In this document: positions 1 through 5,193 of the stretch, one piece after another | Layout of the letters: every line of letters starts with the position of its first letter | Numbering within the stretch: position 1 is the stretch's first letter | DNA from: Treponema sp. | GTDB taxonomy: Bacteria; Spirochaetota; Spirochaetia; Treponematales; Breznakiellaceae | Direction of reading: 5' to 3' | NCBI GenBank assembly: GCA_031259345.1 | Contig: JAIRLQ010000245.1 | Span: 1-6,344, forward strand | Length of the DNA stretch: 6,344 nt | The notes under the pieces: model-generated | The model's input: only the letters and a program-made list of their open reading frames with translations | What the model was told of the DNA's origin: nothing | Database searches by the model: none | Made by a program: the position numbers and the translations under genes

Positions 1-795
1 AATTTCCGCGGCCTTGGGCTGGGCTCCGCTCATACCGCCCAGCCCGGAGCTGACGAAGAGGCGCCCCCGGAGATCGCCGTCCTTGGGGATGTCCATTTCA
101 AGCCTTCCGGCGTTAAGCAGGGTGTTGTAAGTTCCGTGTACGATGCCCTGGGGGCCTATGTACATCCACCCCCCGGCGGTCATTTGCCCGTAATTTGCGA
201 CCCCCATTTCCTCCGCTATTTCCCAGTCCGCCGGGTTATCGAAGAGGCCGATCATCATGGCGTTGGTAATAGTTACCCTGGGCGCTTCGGGGCGTGATTT
301 GAAGAGCCCCAGGGGATGTCCGGAGGCGACAACCAGGGTTTGATTCTCCGTCATGTTTTCCAAATATTTCATTATCAGCCGGTATTGCATCCAGTTGTGG
401 CAAACGCTTCCGGTCTCGCCGTAGGTAACCAGTTCATAAGGGTAGAGGGCAACTTCAAAATCAAGGTTGTTGTCGATCATTACCTGAAAGGCTTTGCCTT
501 CAATGCATTTGCCCCGGTATTCTTCTATGGGCTTTCCGTAAATTCTGCCCGCGGGCCTGAACCGGTATGCGTAAATTCTGCCGTAAGTATACAATTCGTC
601 CAGGAATTCGGGAATAAGTTCCCCGTGATATTCCGGCGGTACATAGCGCAGGGCGTTCTTCAATGCCGTCCTTGTCTGATCCTCGGTAAGCTTGAAACCC
701 CTTGAGGGAGCCCGGCGCACATTCTTTTCAAACTCCGGTTTTGGGGGAAGTTTTTCCCCCTGCTCCAAGAGCATAATTTGCGTACATTCACTCAT
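1..795 (-). CDS. hutU: Urocanate hydratase, long eukaryote-like type (N-terminal 265 residues; cut by window edge)
   Basis: Second enzyme of histidine degradation: converts urocanate to 4-imidazolone-5-propionate using tightly bound NAD+ as an electrophile, in the cytosol. The reading frame is open from ATG at 795 to base 1, so the C-terminal part is missing. Seen in the translation: an N-terminal extension with ALKNALRYVPPEY (about residues 44-56), the hallmark GQMTAGGWMYIGPQGIVHGT (203-222), and the glycine-rich GLGGMSGAQPKAA (251-263) that starts the NAD-binding domain. The N-terminal block and the GMSGAQ form resemble animal UROC1 more than the short Bacillus/Pseudomonas HutU (GMGGAQ), so I expect a full protein of about 670 residues. 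The start is supported by GAGGAG at 806-811, 10 nt upstream. It is the fourth gene of the leftward operon, 35 nt after the racemase stop. Residue 209 is Gly where most homologues have Ser. Function is near certain from motifs. Confidence 0.95.
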   Translation of the reverse strand, partial: MSECTQIMLLEQGEKLPPKPEFEKNVRRAPSRGFKLTEDQTRTALKNALRYVPPEYHGELIPEFLDELYTYGRIYAYRFRPAGRIYGKPIEEYRGKCIEGKAFQVMIDNNLDFEVALYPYELVTYGETGSVCHNWMQYRLIMKYLENMTENQTLVVASGHPLGLFKSRPEAPRVTITNAMMIGLFDNPADWEIAEEMGVANYGQMTAGGWMYIGPQGIVHGTYNTLLNAGRLEMDIPKDGDLRGRLFVSSGLGGMSGAQPKAAEI

Positions 796-805
796 AATGG
801 TTTTA

Positions 806-811
806 CTCCTC
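806..811 (-). promoter_or_regulatory. Ribosome binding site of hutU
   Basis: GAGGAG on the minus strand, separated from the hutU ATG at 795 by 10 nt. It follows directly after the second copy of the 17-bp tandem repeat in the racemase-hutU gap. Confidence 0.7.
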
Positions 812-813
812 AA

Positions 814-846
814 TTATACTATATATGCCGTTATACTATATATGCC
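814..846. repeat. 17-bp-period tandem duplication at the racemase/hutU junction
   Basis: The 16-base string TTATACTATATATGCC (plus strand) occurs at 814-829 and again at 831-846, both exact, with a 17-bp period. On the transcribed (minus) strand the first copy encodes the last codons and the TAA stop of the racemase (stop at 833-831). The second copy fills the gap up to the hutU ribosome site. Removing one copy would leave the racemase C-terminus and stop intact and shorten the gap from 35 to 18 nt. Confidence 0.95.
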
Positions 847-1673
847 ATGCCCCTTGCGGCAAGTCTCACTTTCCCTTGAATAGCGATTTTCCCGAAAGTT
901 TTTTCCGAAAAATCCACATTGACCTTAATGCTGCCGCCGGGCTGCTCAATATTTTCGCTGACGGAAGATTTACTTTTCCAGGCAAGATATGCGCCCATGG
1001 CGGCGGTGCCTGATCCGCAGCCCCGTTCCCATGTCAGGCTTTTAGAACCTTCGACATATACCAGGGGGTCCATGGTATAACCGGTCCCGTTTTTTTTATA
1101 AAGCATTATGCCAAGGGCATCCGCTTTTATTTCTTCGTTCCATGGTATAATCGCGCATTCAGCAATATTACGCCATGGTTTTTGCGCATCTCTTTCCGTG
1201 TCAATAAGCAGGTGGGTAATGCCCTCGGTTCGGACCGCGGTTGTTTCGAAGGCATCTCCTTCAAACTGAAAAATACGTTTTTCAATGCCGGTCACCGGGG
1301 GCATCCCCACAGTTACTAATGCAGTCTTTTCTTCATCAATACAGGGACAAACTTCGCAACAAAGAATCCCCTCCGCACCGGATACTTCCAGGGATATTGT
1401 TGTTTTTTGGCCGCCCATAACGCCGTTATCAAAGGCGATAAGGGCCGCCGTAGACATGGCAGCGTTTCCGCAGAATTCGCCGCCCATCATGTGGAGCCTG
1501 GACTGGGAAAGCGCCGATGCGGGTTTTTCGATGTACCCTACCTGTTCGGCGAACAGAGAGCCGTAGGCCATCAGCTTGGCGGCGATTTCTCCGTATCTTT
1601 CACGGGGCAAAGGACTTTCCACCAGAATCGTCATATTCTCCGTGGGATTCATTTTCGCAAATTTAATTTCCAT
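831..1673 (-). CDS. Cofactor-independent amino-acid racemase of the DapF fold, probable histidine racemase
   Basis: Predicted cytosolic PLP-independent racemase, 280 residues, close to the DapF length of about 274. It has the two-cysteine acid/base signature of the superfamily: GGEFCGNAAM with Cys68 and ERGCGSGTAAMG with Cys219, spaced much as in E. coli DapF (Cys73/Cys217). Automatic annotation would probably say diaminopimelate epimerase, but it lies between the histidine transporter and hutU, and histidine racemases of this fold are known (Fusobacterium nucleatum HisR, staphylococcal CntK). I therefore infer interconversion of L- and D-histidine, perhaps feeding D-histidine into HutH, which is specific for the L isomer. 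The first half lacks the usual DapF substrate-binding wording around Cys68. The start at 1673 is fixed by AGGAGG at 1680-1685 with a 6-nt spacer. Gaps to neighbours are 34 nt upstream and 35 nt downstream. The fold is sure; the substrate is inferred mainly from context. Confidence 0.8.
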   Translation of the reverse strand: MEIKFAKMNPTENMTILVESPLPRERYGEIAAKLMAYGSLFAEQVGYIEKPASALSQSRLHMMGGEFCGNAAMSTAALIAFDNGVMGGQKTTISLEVSGAEGILCCEVCPCIDEEKTALVTVGMPPVTGIEKRIFQFEGDAFETTAVRTEGITHLLIDTERDAQKPWRNIAECAIIPWNEEIKADALGIMLYKKNGTGYTMDPLVYVEGSKSLTWERGCGSGTAAMGAYLAWKSKSSVSENIEQPGGSIKVNVDFSEKTFGKIAIQGKVRLAARGMAYIV

Positions 1674-1703
1674 CCTCTGCCTCCTTCCATCCTCTGCCCC
1701 CTT
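1668..1703. repeat. 17-bp tandem duplication spanning the racemase ribosome site and start codon
   Basis: Plus-strand 1670-1686 and 1687-1703 are a head-to-tail repeat with 16 of 17 bases identical (T1682 versus C1699); identity extends two more bases on the 3' side of the minus strand. The downstream copy contains the real AGGAGG site and the ATG at 1673. The upstream copy carries a decayed site (GGGGG) and an extra ATG at 1690, which is out of frame with the racemase. Confidence 0.95.
1680..1685 (-). promoter_or_regulatory. Ribosome binding site that decides the racemase start
   Basis: Perfect AGGAGG on the minus strand, 6 nt before the ATG at 1673. The duplicated upstream ATG (1690) has only a G-run in place of AGGAGG and opens a 13-codon frame that stops at 1649, so 1673 is the start of the enzyme. 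Confidence 0.85.
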
Positions 1704-1707
1704 ACAA

Positions 1708-3021
1708 TTAGAAAATCATCGCCCCGATTGTTCCGAATATTATCAAGGGTATATTATAATGCAAGAATGTCGGAACGCACGTATCCCAGATATGGTTATG
1801 CTGGCCGTCGGCGTTAAGACCTGAGGTCGGGCCCAGCGTTGAATCTGAGGCGGGAGAACCCGCGTCTCCCAGGGCTCCCGCAACGCCCACGAGAATCGCG
1901 GTGGCGGCCACTGAAAACCCAAGGCTGAGACAAAGGGGCACGTAGATAGCCGCCACAATAGGTATAGTACCGAAGGATGATCCTATGCCCATGGTGATAA
2001 TAAGGCCGATAAAGAGCATCATGATCGCCGCAATAAGTTTGCTTCCGCCGACTATGCCTACCGAAGCCTCTACGATTGCGTTTACGCCTCCCGACTCACG
2101 GATCACATTGGCATAACCCGACGCGATAAGCATAACAAAGGCGATGAACCCCATCAGCTGTATTCCGCCTGCCATGGTGTTGTCGATGCCTTTGAAGGGG
2201 ACTGCGCCAAAAAGGGCCATGATGATAAGGCCGACCAGCGCGCCCAGGGGCAGGGACCCGGTCAAAAGCTGAATAGTAAAGGCGCCTACCGCGCCCAGAG
2301 CGGCCCCCAGATGCTTTCTGGTAAAGCGGTCGGTTACAATATCGGTATCTTCGCTGGGGTTGCCTATCAACAGGGGTTTATTCTCATATTCACGGGGTTT
2401 TCGATAGGAGATGAAAATTGCGATAAGCAATCCTAAAACCATCCCCGCCCCGGGAATAAGCATATATGACCATATCTTCGTACTGTCAACCGTCATGCCG
2501 TTATCGCTGAGGCTTTTTGCGATGATATTGTGGAAAATCAAACCGAACCCCGCGGGGATCATGATATAGGGCGCCTTTAGACCAAATGTCAGGGAACAGG
2601 CCGCGCCCCGGCGGTCAAGTTTCATTTCGTTCATCATGGAAAGAAGGGGTGGAATCAGAATAGGTATGAAGGCGATATGGATGGGAATGATGTTCTGGGA
2701 ACAGCTCGCCACAAGGGCAAGCACGATGAGGAACAGGGTTCCTTTTTTCCCGACAACGTTCTGAATCGCTCTTGAAAGCATCGTGGCAAGACCGGTTTCG
2801 GCAATACCCACGGCCAAGGCGCCGAGCAGTATGTAGCTTAGGGCGGTCTCTGCCTGTCCGCCCATACCGCCTATCAACAAGCCCATGGTTTCCCCAAGGC
2901 CGAAACCGGCTAAAAGCCCCGCGGCAACAGCGGATATCATGATGGAAAGAAGGATATTCACCTTAAAAAGACACAACACACACATTAACACTACGGAAAG
3001 CAAAACAGGATTAGTAAGCAT
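1708..3021 (-). CDS. Histidine transporter of the YuiF/NhaC superfamily (Na+/H+ antiporter-like permease)
   Basis: Integral inner-membrane permease of 437 residues, full length for the family. The translation is almost entirely hydrophobic helices (about 11-12 segments, the first at residues 5-37), broken by one charged cytoplasmic-type loop near residues 205-235. The conserved C-terminal block, about residues 385-419, contains GDAGSPASDSTLGPTSGLNA followed by DGQHNHIWDTCVPTF. I recognise this from the COG2056 family, described as predicted histidine transporters (YuiF) and often labelled Na+/H+ antiporter. Its place right after hutH supports histidine uptake, probably coupled to an ion gradient. 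An alternative substrate such as urocanate or D-histidine cannot be excluded. The ATG at 3021 has AAAGGAG at 3029-3035 with a 7-nt spacer. It is second in the leftward operon, 68 nt after hutH and 34 nt before the racemase. Confidence 0.88.
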   Translation of the reverse strand: MLTNPVLLSVVLMCVLCLFKVNILLSIMISAVAAGLLAGFGLGETMGLLIGGMGGQAETALSYILLGALAVGIAETGLATMLSRAIQNVVGKKGTLFLIVLALVASCSQNIIPIHIAFIPILIPPLLSMMNEMKLDRRGAACSLTFGLKAPYIMIPAGFGLIFHNIIAKSLSDNGMTVDSTKIWSYMLIPGAGMVLGLLIAIFISYRKPREYENKPLLIGNPSEDTDIVTDRFTRKHLGAALGAVGAFTIQLLTGSLPLGALVGLIIMALFGAVPFKGIDNTMAGGIQLMGFIAFVMLIASGYANVIRESGGVNAIVEASVGIVGGSKLIAAIMMLFIGLIITMGIGSSFGTIPIVAAIYVPLCLSLGFSVAATAILVGVAGALGDAGSPASDSTLGPTSGLNADGQHNHIWDTCVPTFLHYNIPLIIFGTIGAMIF

Positions 3022-3028
3022 AGTTTTT

Positions 3029-3035
3029 CTCCTTT
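3029..3035 (-). promoter_or_regulatory. Ribosome binding site of the transporter gene
   Basis: AAAGGAG on the minus strand with a 7-nt spacer to the ATG at 3021. It directly abuts the second copy of the 17-bp tandem repeat, so a helix using that copy would lie against this site. Confidence 0.75.
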
Positions 3036-3068
3036 ATATACAGCATTAAAGTATATACAGCATTAAAG
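3035..3068. repeat. Perfect 17-bp tandem duplication in the hutH/transporter gap
   Basis: TATATACAGCATTAAAG (plus strand) occurs twice head to tail at 3035-3051 and 3052-3068 with no mismatch. The perfect identity suggests a recent duplication. It accounts for half of the 68-nt intergenic gap. Confidence 0.97.
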
Positions 3069-3078
3069 CGCCGTATAT
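3053..3078 (-). promoter_or_regulatory. Intercistronic hairpin between hutH and the transporter
   Basis: On the minus-strand transcript, ATATACGGC (3078-3070) can pair with GCTGTATAT (3061-3053). This gives a 9-bp stem with one G-U pair and an 8-nt loop. There is no U-run after it, so it is not a terminator; a role in RNA processing or translation is possible. The same 5' arm could instead pair with the second repeat copy at 3044-3036, which ends exactly where the transporter ribosome site begins. Confidence 0.5.
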
Positions 3079-3089
3079 TTTTTAGTTTT

Positions 3090-4631
3090 TTAAGTCCGCT
3101 TCCAACTGGGGAGCAGATCACTTTCGACTGCGTCGGCAAATACTCCTTTTTCTATCAGATTTGCCGCTTTTTCTATGTCCGGTGCAAAAAAACGGTCTTT
3201 GTCGTAATTCGGGACTTCCTTCCTCAATGCCGCATGATATTTCTCAAGCTGCGGTGTGGTTTTTAGTCCCTTTTTAAATTCGATGCCTTGGACGGCGGCC
3301 AGATACTCTATGGCAAGGATGTTTTTCAGGTTATCCGCCATCTCCCAAAGCCTGCGTCCCGCGTTTGGCGCCATGGAGACCTGGTCTTCCTGATTGGCGG
3401 AAGTAGGCAGACTGTCAACACAGGAGGGGAAAGAAAGCGTCTTGTTCTGACTTGCCAGGGCCGCCGCGGTAACATGGGCTATCATAAAGCCCGAGTTGAC
3501 CCCGGCGTTTTCAACCAGGAATGGCGGGAGCCGGGACATGTGGGGATCCACCATGGTCGCTATACGGCGTTCCGAAATGGCGCCCATTTCCGCAAACGCC
3601 AGGGCAAGGTTATCCGCCGCCATTGCTACTGGTTCGGCGTGAAAATTACCTCCGGAAATAACATCGCCGTTATCGATAAAGACCAGGGGATTGTCAGAAG
3701 CCGCGTTTGCCTCAATTTCAAGGACCGCTGCGGCGTTCCGGATTTGGGTAAGACAAGCGCCCATAACCTGGGGCTGGCACCGCAGGCAGTAAGGGTCCTG
3801 GACCCGGTCGCAGTTGATATGGGCGTCCCCTATTTCACTGTGGGGGCCAAGGAGCCGTCTATACGCGGCCGCGGCGTCAATCTGTCCCTGCTGACCCCGG
3901 ACCAGGTGTATCCGCTCGTCAAACATAGTCCGGGCCGCGGAAATCCCCTCAATGGTTAAACACCCGCAGGTAATTGCGGCCGCAAAAAGATCCTCCGCAA
4001 GGAAAAGACCCTTTAAGGCAAAGGCGGTTGAAACCTGGGTTCCGTTCAAAAGCCCGAGCCCTTCTTTCGGACCTAATTCTATGGGAGAAAGCCCGGCGGC
4101 TTTCAGGGCTTCCTTGCCGCTCAGGGGTTGTCCTTTATAATGGGCGAAACCTTCACCCATAAGGACCAGCGTCATGTGCGCAAGAGGCGCCAGATCCCCG
4201 GAAGCTCCAACAGAACCTTTCCGCGGAATGACCGGATAGATCCCGGCGTTAAGCATATCCACAAGCTGACGCACTACCTCAAGCCGGACGCCGGAACATC
4301 CCCTGGAAAGCCCTTTTATCTTGAGCAGCATGATGAGCCGGGTCAGATCCTCTTCAATAGGTTCACCGACCCCGGCGGCATGGGAAAGTACCAGGGATTT
4401 TTGCAAAAGCGCAAGATCCGTCGGCGCTATCCTTTTGTTGGCAAGGTGGCCAAAACCCGTATTTATGCCATAAACGACCTTGCCCTGTTTTATGACCTCT
4501 GCCACAACATCCGAGCTTTTTTTGATATCCTCTTCAACACGCTTATCGAGGATCACCTTAACAGGCTGCTTCAATACCGTCCTTAGTTCGGGGAGTGTAA
4601 GTGAAGATGGGCCGACTGTGATTTCTAACAT
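3090..4631 (-). CDS. hutH: Histidine ammonia-lyase (histidase)
   Basis: First enzyme of histidine degradation: removes ammonia from L-histidine to give trans-urocanate, as a cytosolic homotetramer. It has 513 residues, typical for bacterial HutH (about 505-515). The Ala-Ser-Gly triad that cyclises to the MIO electrophile is at 143-145 within GSVGASGDLAPLAH. Other active-site residues line up with the Pseudomonas putida enzyme shifted by one: Tyr54 (YGINTGFG), His84 (LSHAAG), Asn196 (LLNGTQ), Gln278/Tyr281/Arg284 (QDPYCLRCQPQ), Phe330 (GGNFHAEP) and Glu415 (SANQEDQVSM). No key residue is missing, so the enzyme should be active. The ATG at 4631 has GGAGG at 4638-4642, 6 nt upstream. It is the first gene of the leftward operon, about 53 nt downstream of the predicted transcription start. 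Confidence 0.98.
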   Translation of the reverse strand: MLEITVGPSSLTLPELRTVLKQPVKVILDKRVEEDIKKSSDVVAEVIKQGKVVYGINTGFGHLANKRIAPTDLALLQKSLVLSHAAGVGEPIEEDLTRLIMLLKIKGLSRGCSGVRLEVVRQLVDMLNAGIYPVIPRKGSVGASGDLAPLAHMTLVLMGEGFAHYKGQPLSGKEALKAAGLSPIELGPKEGLGLLNGTQVSTAFALKGLFLAEDLFAAAITCGCLTIEGISAARTMFDERIHLVRGQQGQIDAAAAYRRLLGPHSEIGDAHINCDRVQDPYCLRCQPQVMGACLTQIRNAAAVLEIEANAASDNPLVFIDNGDVISGGNFHAEPVAMAADNLALAFAEMGAISERRIATMVDPHMSRLPPFLVENAGVNSGFMIAHVTAAALASQNKTLSFPSCVDSLPTSANQEDQVSMAPNAGRRLWEMADNLKNILAIEYLAAVQGIEFKKGLKTTPQLEKYHAALRKEVPNYDKDRFFAPDIEKAANLIEKGVFADAVESDLLPSWKRT

Positions 4632-4637
4632 TCTAAT

Positions 4638-4642
4638 CCTCC
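4638..4642 (-). promoter_or_regulatory. Ribosome binding site of hutH
   Basis: GGAGG on the minus strand with a 6-nt spacer to the ATG at 4631. Unlike four other starts in the window, it has no tandem duplication around it. Confidence 0.8.
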
Positions 4643-4690
4643 AGAATTCAAATTTAGGAAAAAGTTAAAAATAACCCCACTAGTCCAGAT

Positions 4691-4719
4691 AGTATAACCC
4701 ATGATATAAATTATGTCAA
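4691..4719 (-). promoter_or_regulatory. Sigma-70-type promoter of the leftward operon (hutH)
   Basis: On the minus strand, TTGACA (4719-4714, perfect -35), a 17-bp spacer, then TATACT (4696-4691, 5 of 6 to consensus). The predicted start is near 4684, giving a leader of about 53 nt before hutH. Confidence 0.78.
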
Positions 4720-4736
4720 TGAAAAATATATATTAA

Positions 4737-4753
4737 ATCACCGCGGTCCGGTT
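4737..4753 (-). promoter_or_regulatory. Promoter-proximal 17-bp motif, leftward copy (candidate regulator site)
   Basis: Read on the minus strand: AACCGGACCGCGGTGAT. It ends 17 bp upstream of the -35 box of the hutH promoter and matches 16 of 17 bases of the copy at 4937-4953. Its GC-rich core stands out in AT-rich surroundings and includes the 8-bp palindrome ACCGCGGT. A centre near -61 would suit an activator. Confidence 0.5.
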
Positions 4754-4794
4754 TAAAATTGGGCTCCAAATTCAGTTCAAATCCCAAGAATTTA

Positions 4795-4807
4795 TGTCAT
4801 AATGACA
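4795..4807. promoter_or_regulatory. 13-bp palindrome, copy 1 (candidate operator)
   Basis: TGTCATAATGACA, perfect 6-bp arms around one central base. Eleven of its 13 bases recur at 5082-5094, and both copies are followed by CA. It lies about 117 bp upstream of the predicted hutH start. Confidence 0.45.
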
Positions 4808-4814
4808 CAAGTCA

Positions 4815-4845
4815 TGTTGATTTTTTGATACACCTTGTTGATTTT
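4815..4845. repeat. Direct repeat TGTTGATTTT spaced by two helical turns
   Basis: TGTTGATTTT occurs at 4815-4824 and 4836-4845, 21 bp start to start, so both copies face the same side of the helix. It could be a paired half-site for a DNA-binding protein, but AT-rich sequence makes chance possible. Confidence 0.35.
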
Positions 4846-4851
4846 GGTAAA

Positions 4852-4868
4852 CTGTTTTGTCAAAACAG
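4852..4868. promoter_or_regulatory. 17-bp perfect palindrome
   Basis: CTGTTTTGTCAAAACAG has perfect 8-bp arms around T4860 and sits near the middle of the control region. It does not match the other repeated motifs, so it may bind a different regulator. No known operator is recognised. Confidence 0.4.
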
Positions 4869-4901
4869 CTTATTTATTCAAGAAAAAGACCAAATTTGAG
4901 T

Positions 4902-4913
4902 ACAAAATTTTGT
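4902..4913. repeat. 12-bp palindrome ACAAAATTTTGT
   Basis: Perfect palindrome in AT-rich sequence, 11 bp downstream of the shorter palindrome CAAATTTG at 4891-4898. It could be an operator or simply an A/T-tract; little more can be said. Confidence 0.25.
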
Positions 4914-4936
4914 TTTTAGGCCGGTTTTTTAAATTT

Positions 4937-4953
4937 AACCGGACCGCAGTGAT
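4937..4953 (+). promoter_or_regulatory. Promoter-proximal 17-bp motif, rightward copy (candidate regulator site)
   Basis: AACCGGACCGCAGTGAT on the plus strand, one mismatch from the copy at 4753-4737 on the minus strand. It ends 12 bp upstream of the -35 box at 4966, so both copies have the same orientation and nearly the same place relative to their promoter. Its AACCGG end also forms a local inverted repeat with CCGGTT at 4921-4926. Confidence 0.5.
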
Positions 4954-4965
4954 AATAAATTTTTA

Positions 4966-4993
4966 TTGACATTTTGAAATACTATTCTATAAT
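4966..4993 (+). promoter_or_regulatory. Sigma-70-type promoter of the rightward operon (P1)
   Basis: TTGACA (4966-4971) and TATAAT (4988-4993), both perfect hexamers, with a 16-bp spacer. The predicted start is near 5000, which would give a leader of roughly 220 nt containing the 35-bp palindrome at 5071-5105. Confidence 0.75.
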
Positions 4994-5070
4994 ACTTACA
5001 ATGTCCATATATTATATATCAATTTATATTTTTGTATTATATATTTGGCCGAATCAAATCTGAAGTGCGA

Positions 5071-5105
5071 ATTCAATAATGAGTCAAAATGACACATTAT
5101 TGAAT
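5071..5105. promoter_or_regulatory. 35-bp composite palindrome containing 13-bp motif copy 2
   Basis: Arms ATTCAATAATG (5071-5081) and CATTATTGAAT (5095-5105) are perfect over 11 bp. Inside them GTCA (5083-5086) and TGAC (5090-5093) pair as well, giving 15 of 17 matched positions around A5088. The core AGTCAAAATGACA matches the palindrome at 4795-4807 in 11 of 13 bases. It lies downstream of P1 and 2 bp before the -35 box of the weaker promoter candidate, a good place for a repressor roadblock or a regulator of P2. No U-run follows, so it is not a terminator. Confidence 0.55.
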
Positions 5106-5107
5106 AC

Positions 5108-5136
5108 TTGACCATAAGAGTAGCGGAATATAGTAT
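5108..5136 (+). promoter_or_regulatory. Possible second rightward promoter (P2)
   Basis: TTGACC (5108-5113) followed by TAGTAT after 17 bp (5131-5136), or by TATAGT after 15 bp (5129-5134). It is weaker than P1 but would give a more usual leader of about 80 nt. It begins right after the 35-bp palindrome. Confidence 0.3.
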
Positions 5137-5193
5137 GAACGTGAAACGAAAGTACGCGCCTTTTTTGGATCTGGAGAGGGATATTTAAGCAAG

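Noticed and set aside
537..582. 13-bp direct repeat CGTAAATTCTGCC inside hutU with a 33-bp step
   Set aside because: The 33-bp step keeps frame and the region aligns in length with UROC1 as I recall it, so it is probably chance codon similarity (GRIY twice) rather than an inserted duplication.
316..705. 129-codon plus-strand open frame opposite hutU
   Set aside because: Antisense shadow of urocanate hydratase, with no domain and no ribosome site.
831..1673. Plain diaminopimelate epimerase (DapF) assignment
   Set aside because: The fold fits, but operon context and the sequence around Cys68 favour a histidine racemase; DapF is kept only as the alternative.
3288..3959. 223-codon plus-strand open frame opposite hutH
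   Set aside because: It lies entirely antisense to hutH, which has all catalytic motifs. The translation has no recognisable domain and is explained by the GC-rich third codon positions of hutH.
4825..4853. Third rightward promoter TTGATA-17-TAAACT
   Set aside because: The -10 matches only 4 of 6 bases and the region is AT-rich; P1 downstream is far better.
4737..4953. 217-bp MITE-like element with 17-bp terminal inverted repeats
   Set aside because: No clear target-site duplication flanks it, and each repeat sits at a matched distance from a strong promoter, so paired regulatory sites explain it better. A genome search for other copies would settle it.
5137..5170. Terminator or attenuator before the T-run at 5161
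   Set aside because: No stable GC stem precedes the T-run; only 3-4 bp of pairing can be made.
5135..5188. 17-codon leader ORF before the formiminotransferase
   Set aside because: It has no proper ribosome site and no histidine codons, so it does not look like an attenuator peptide. Its ATG would lie upstream of the P2 start.
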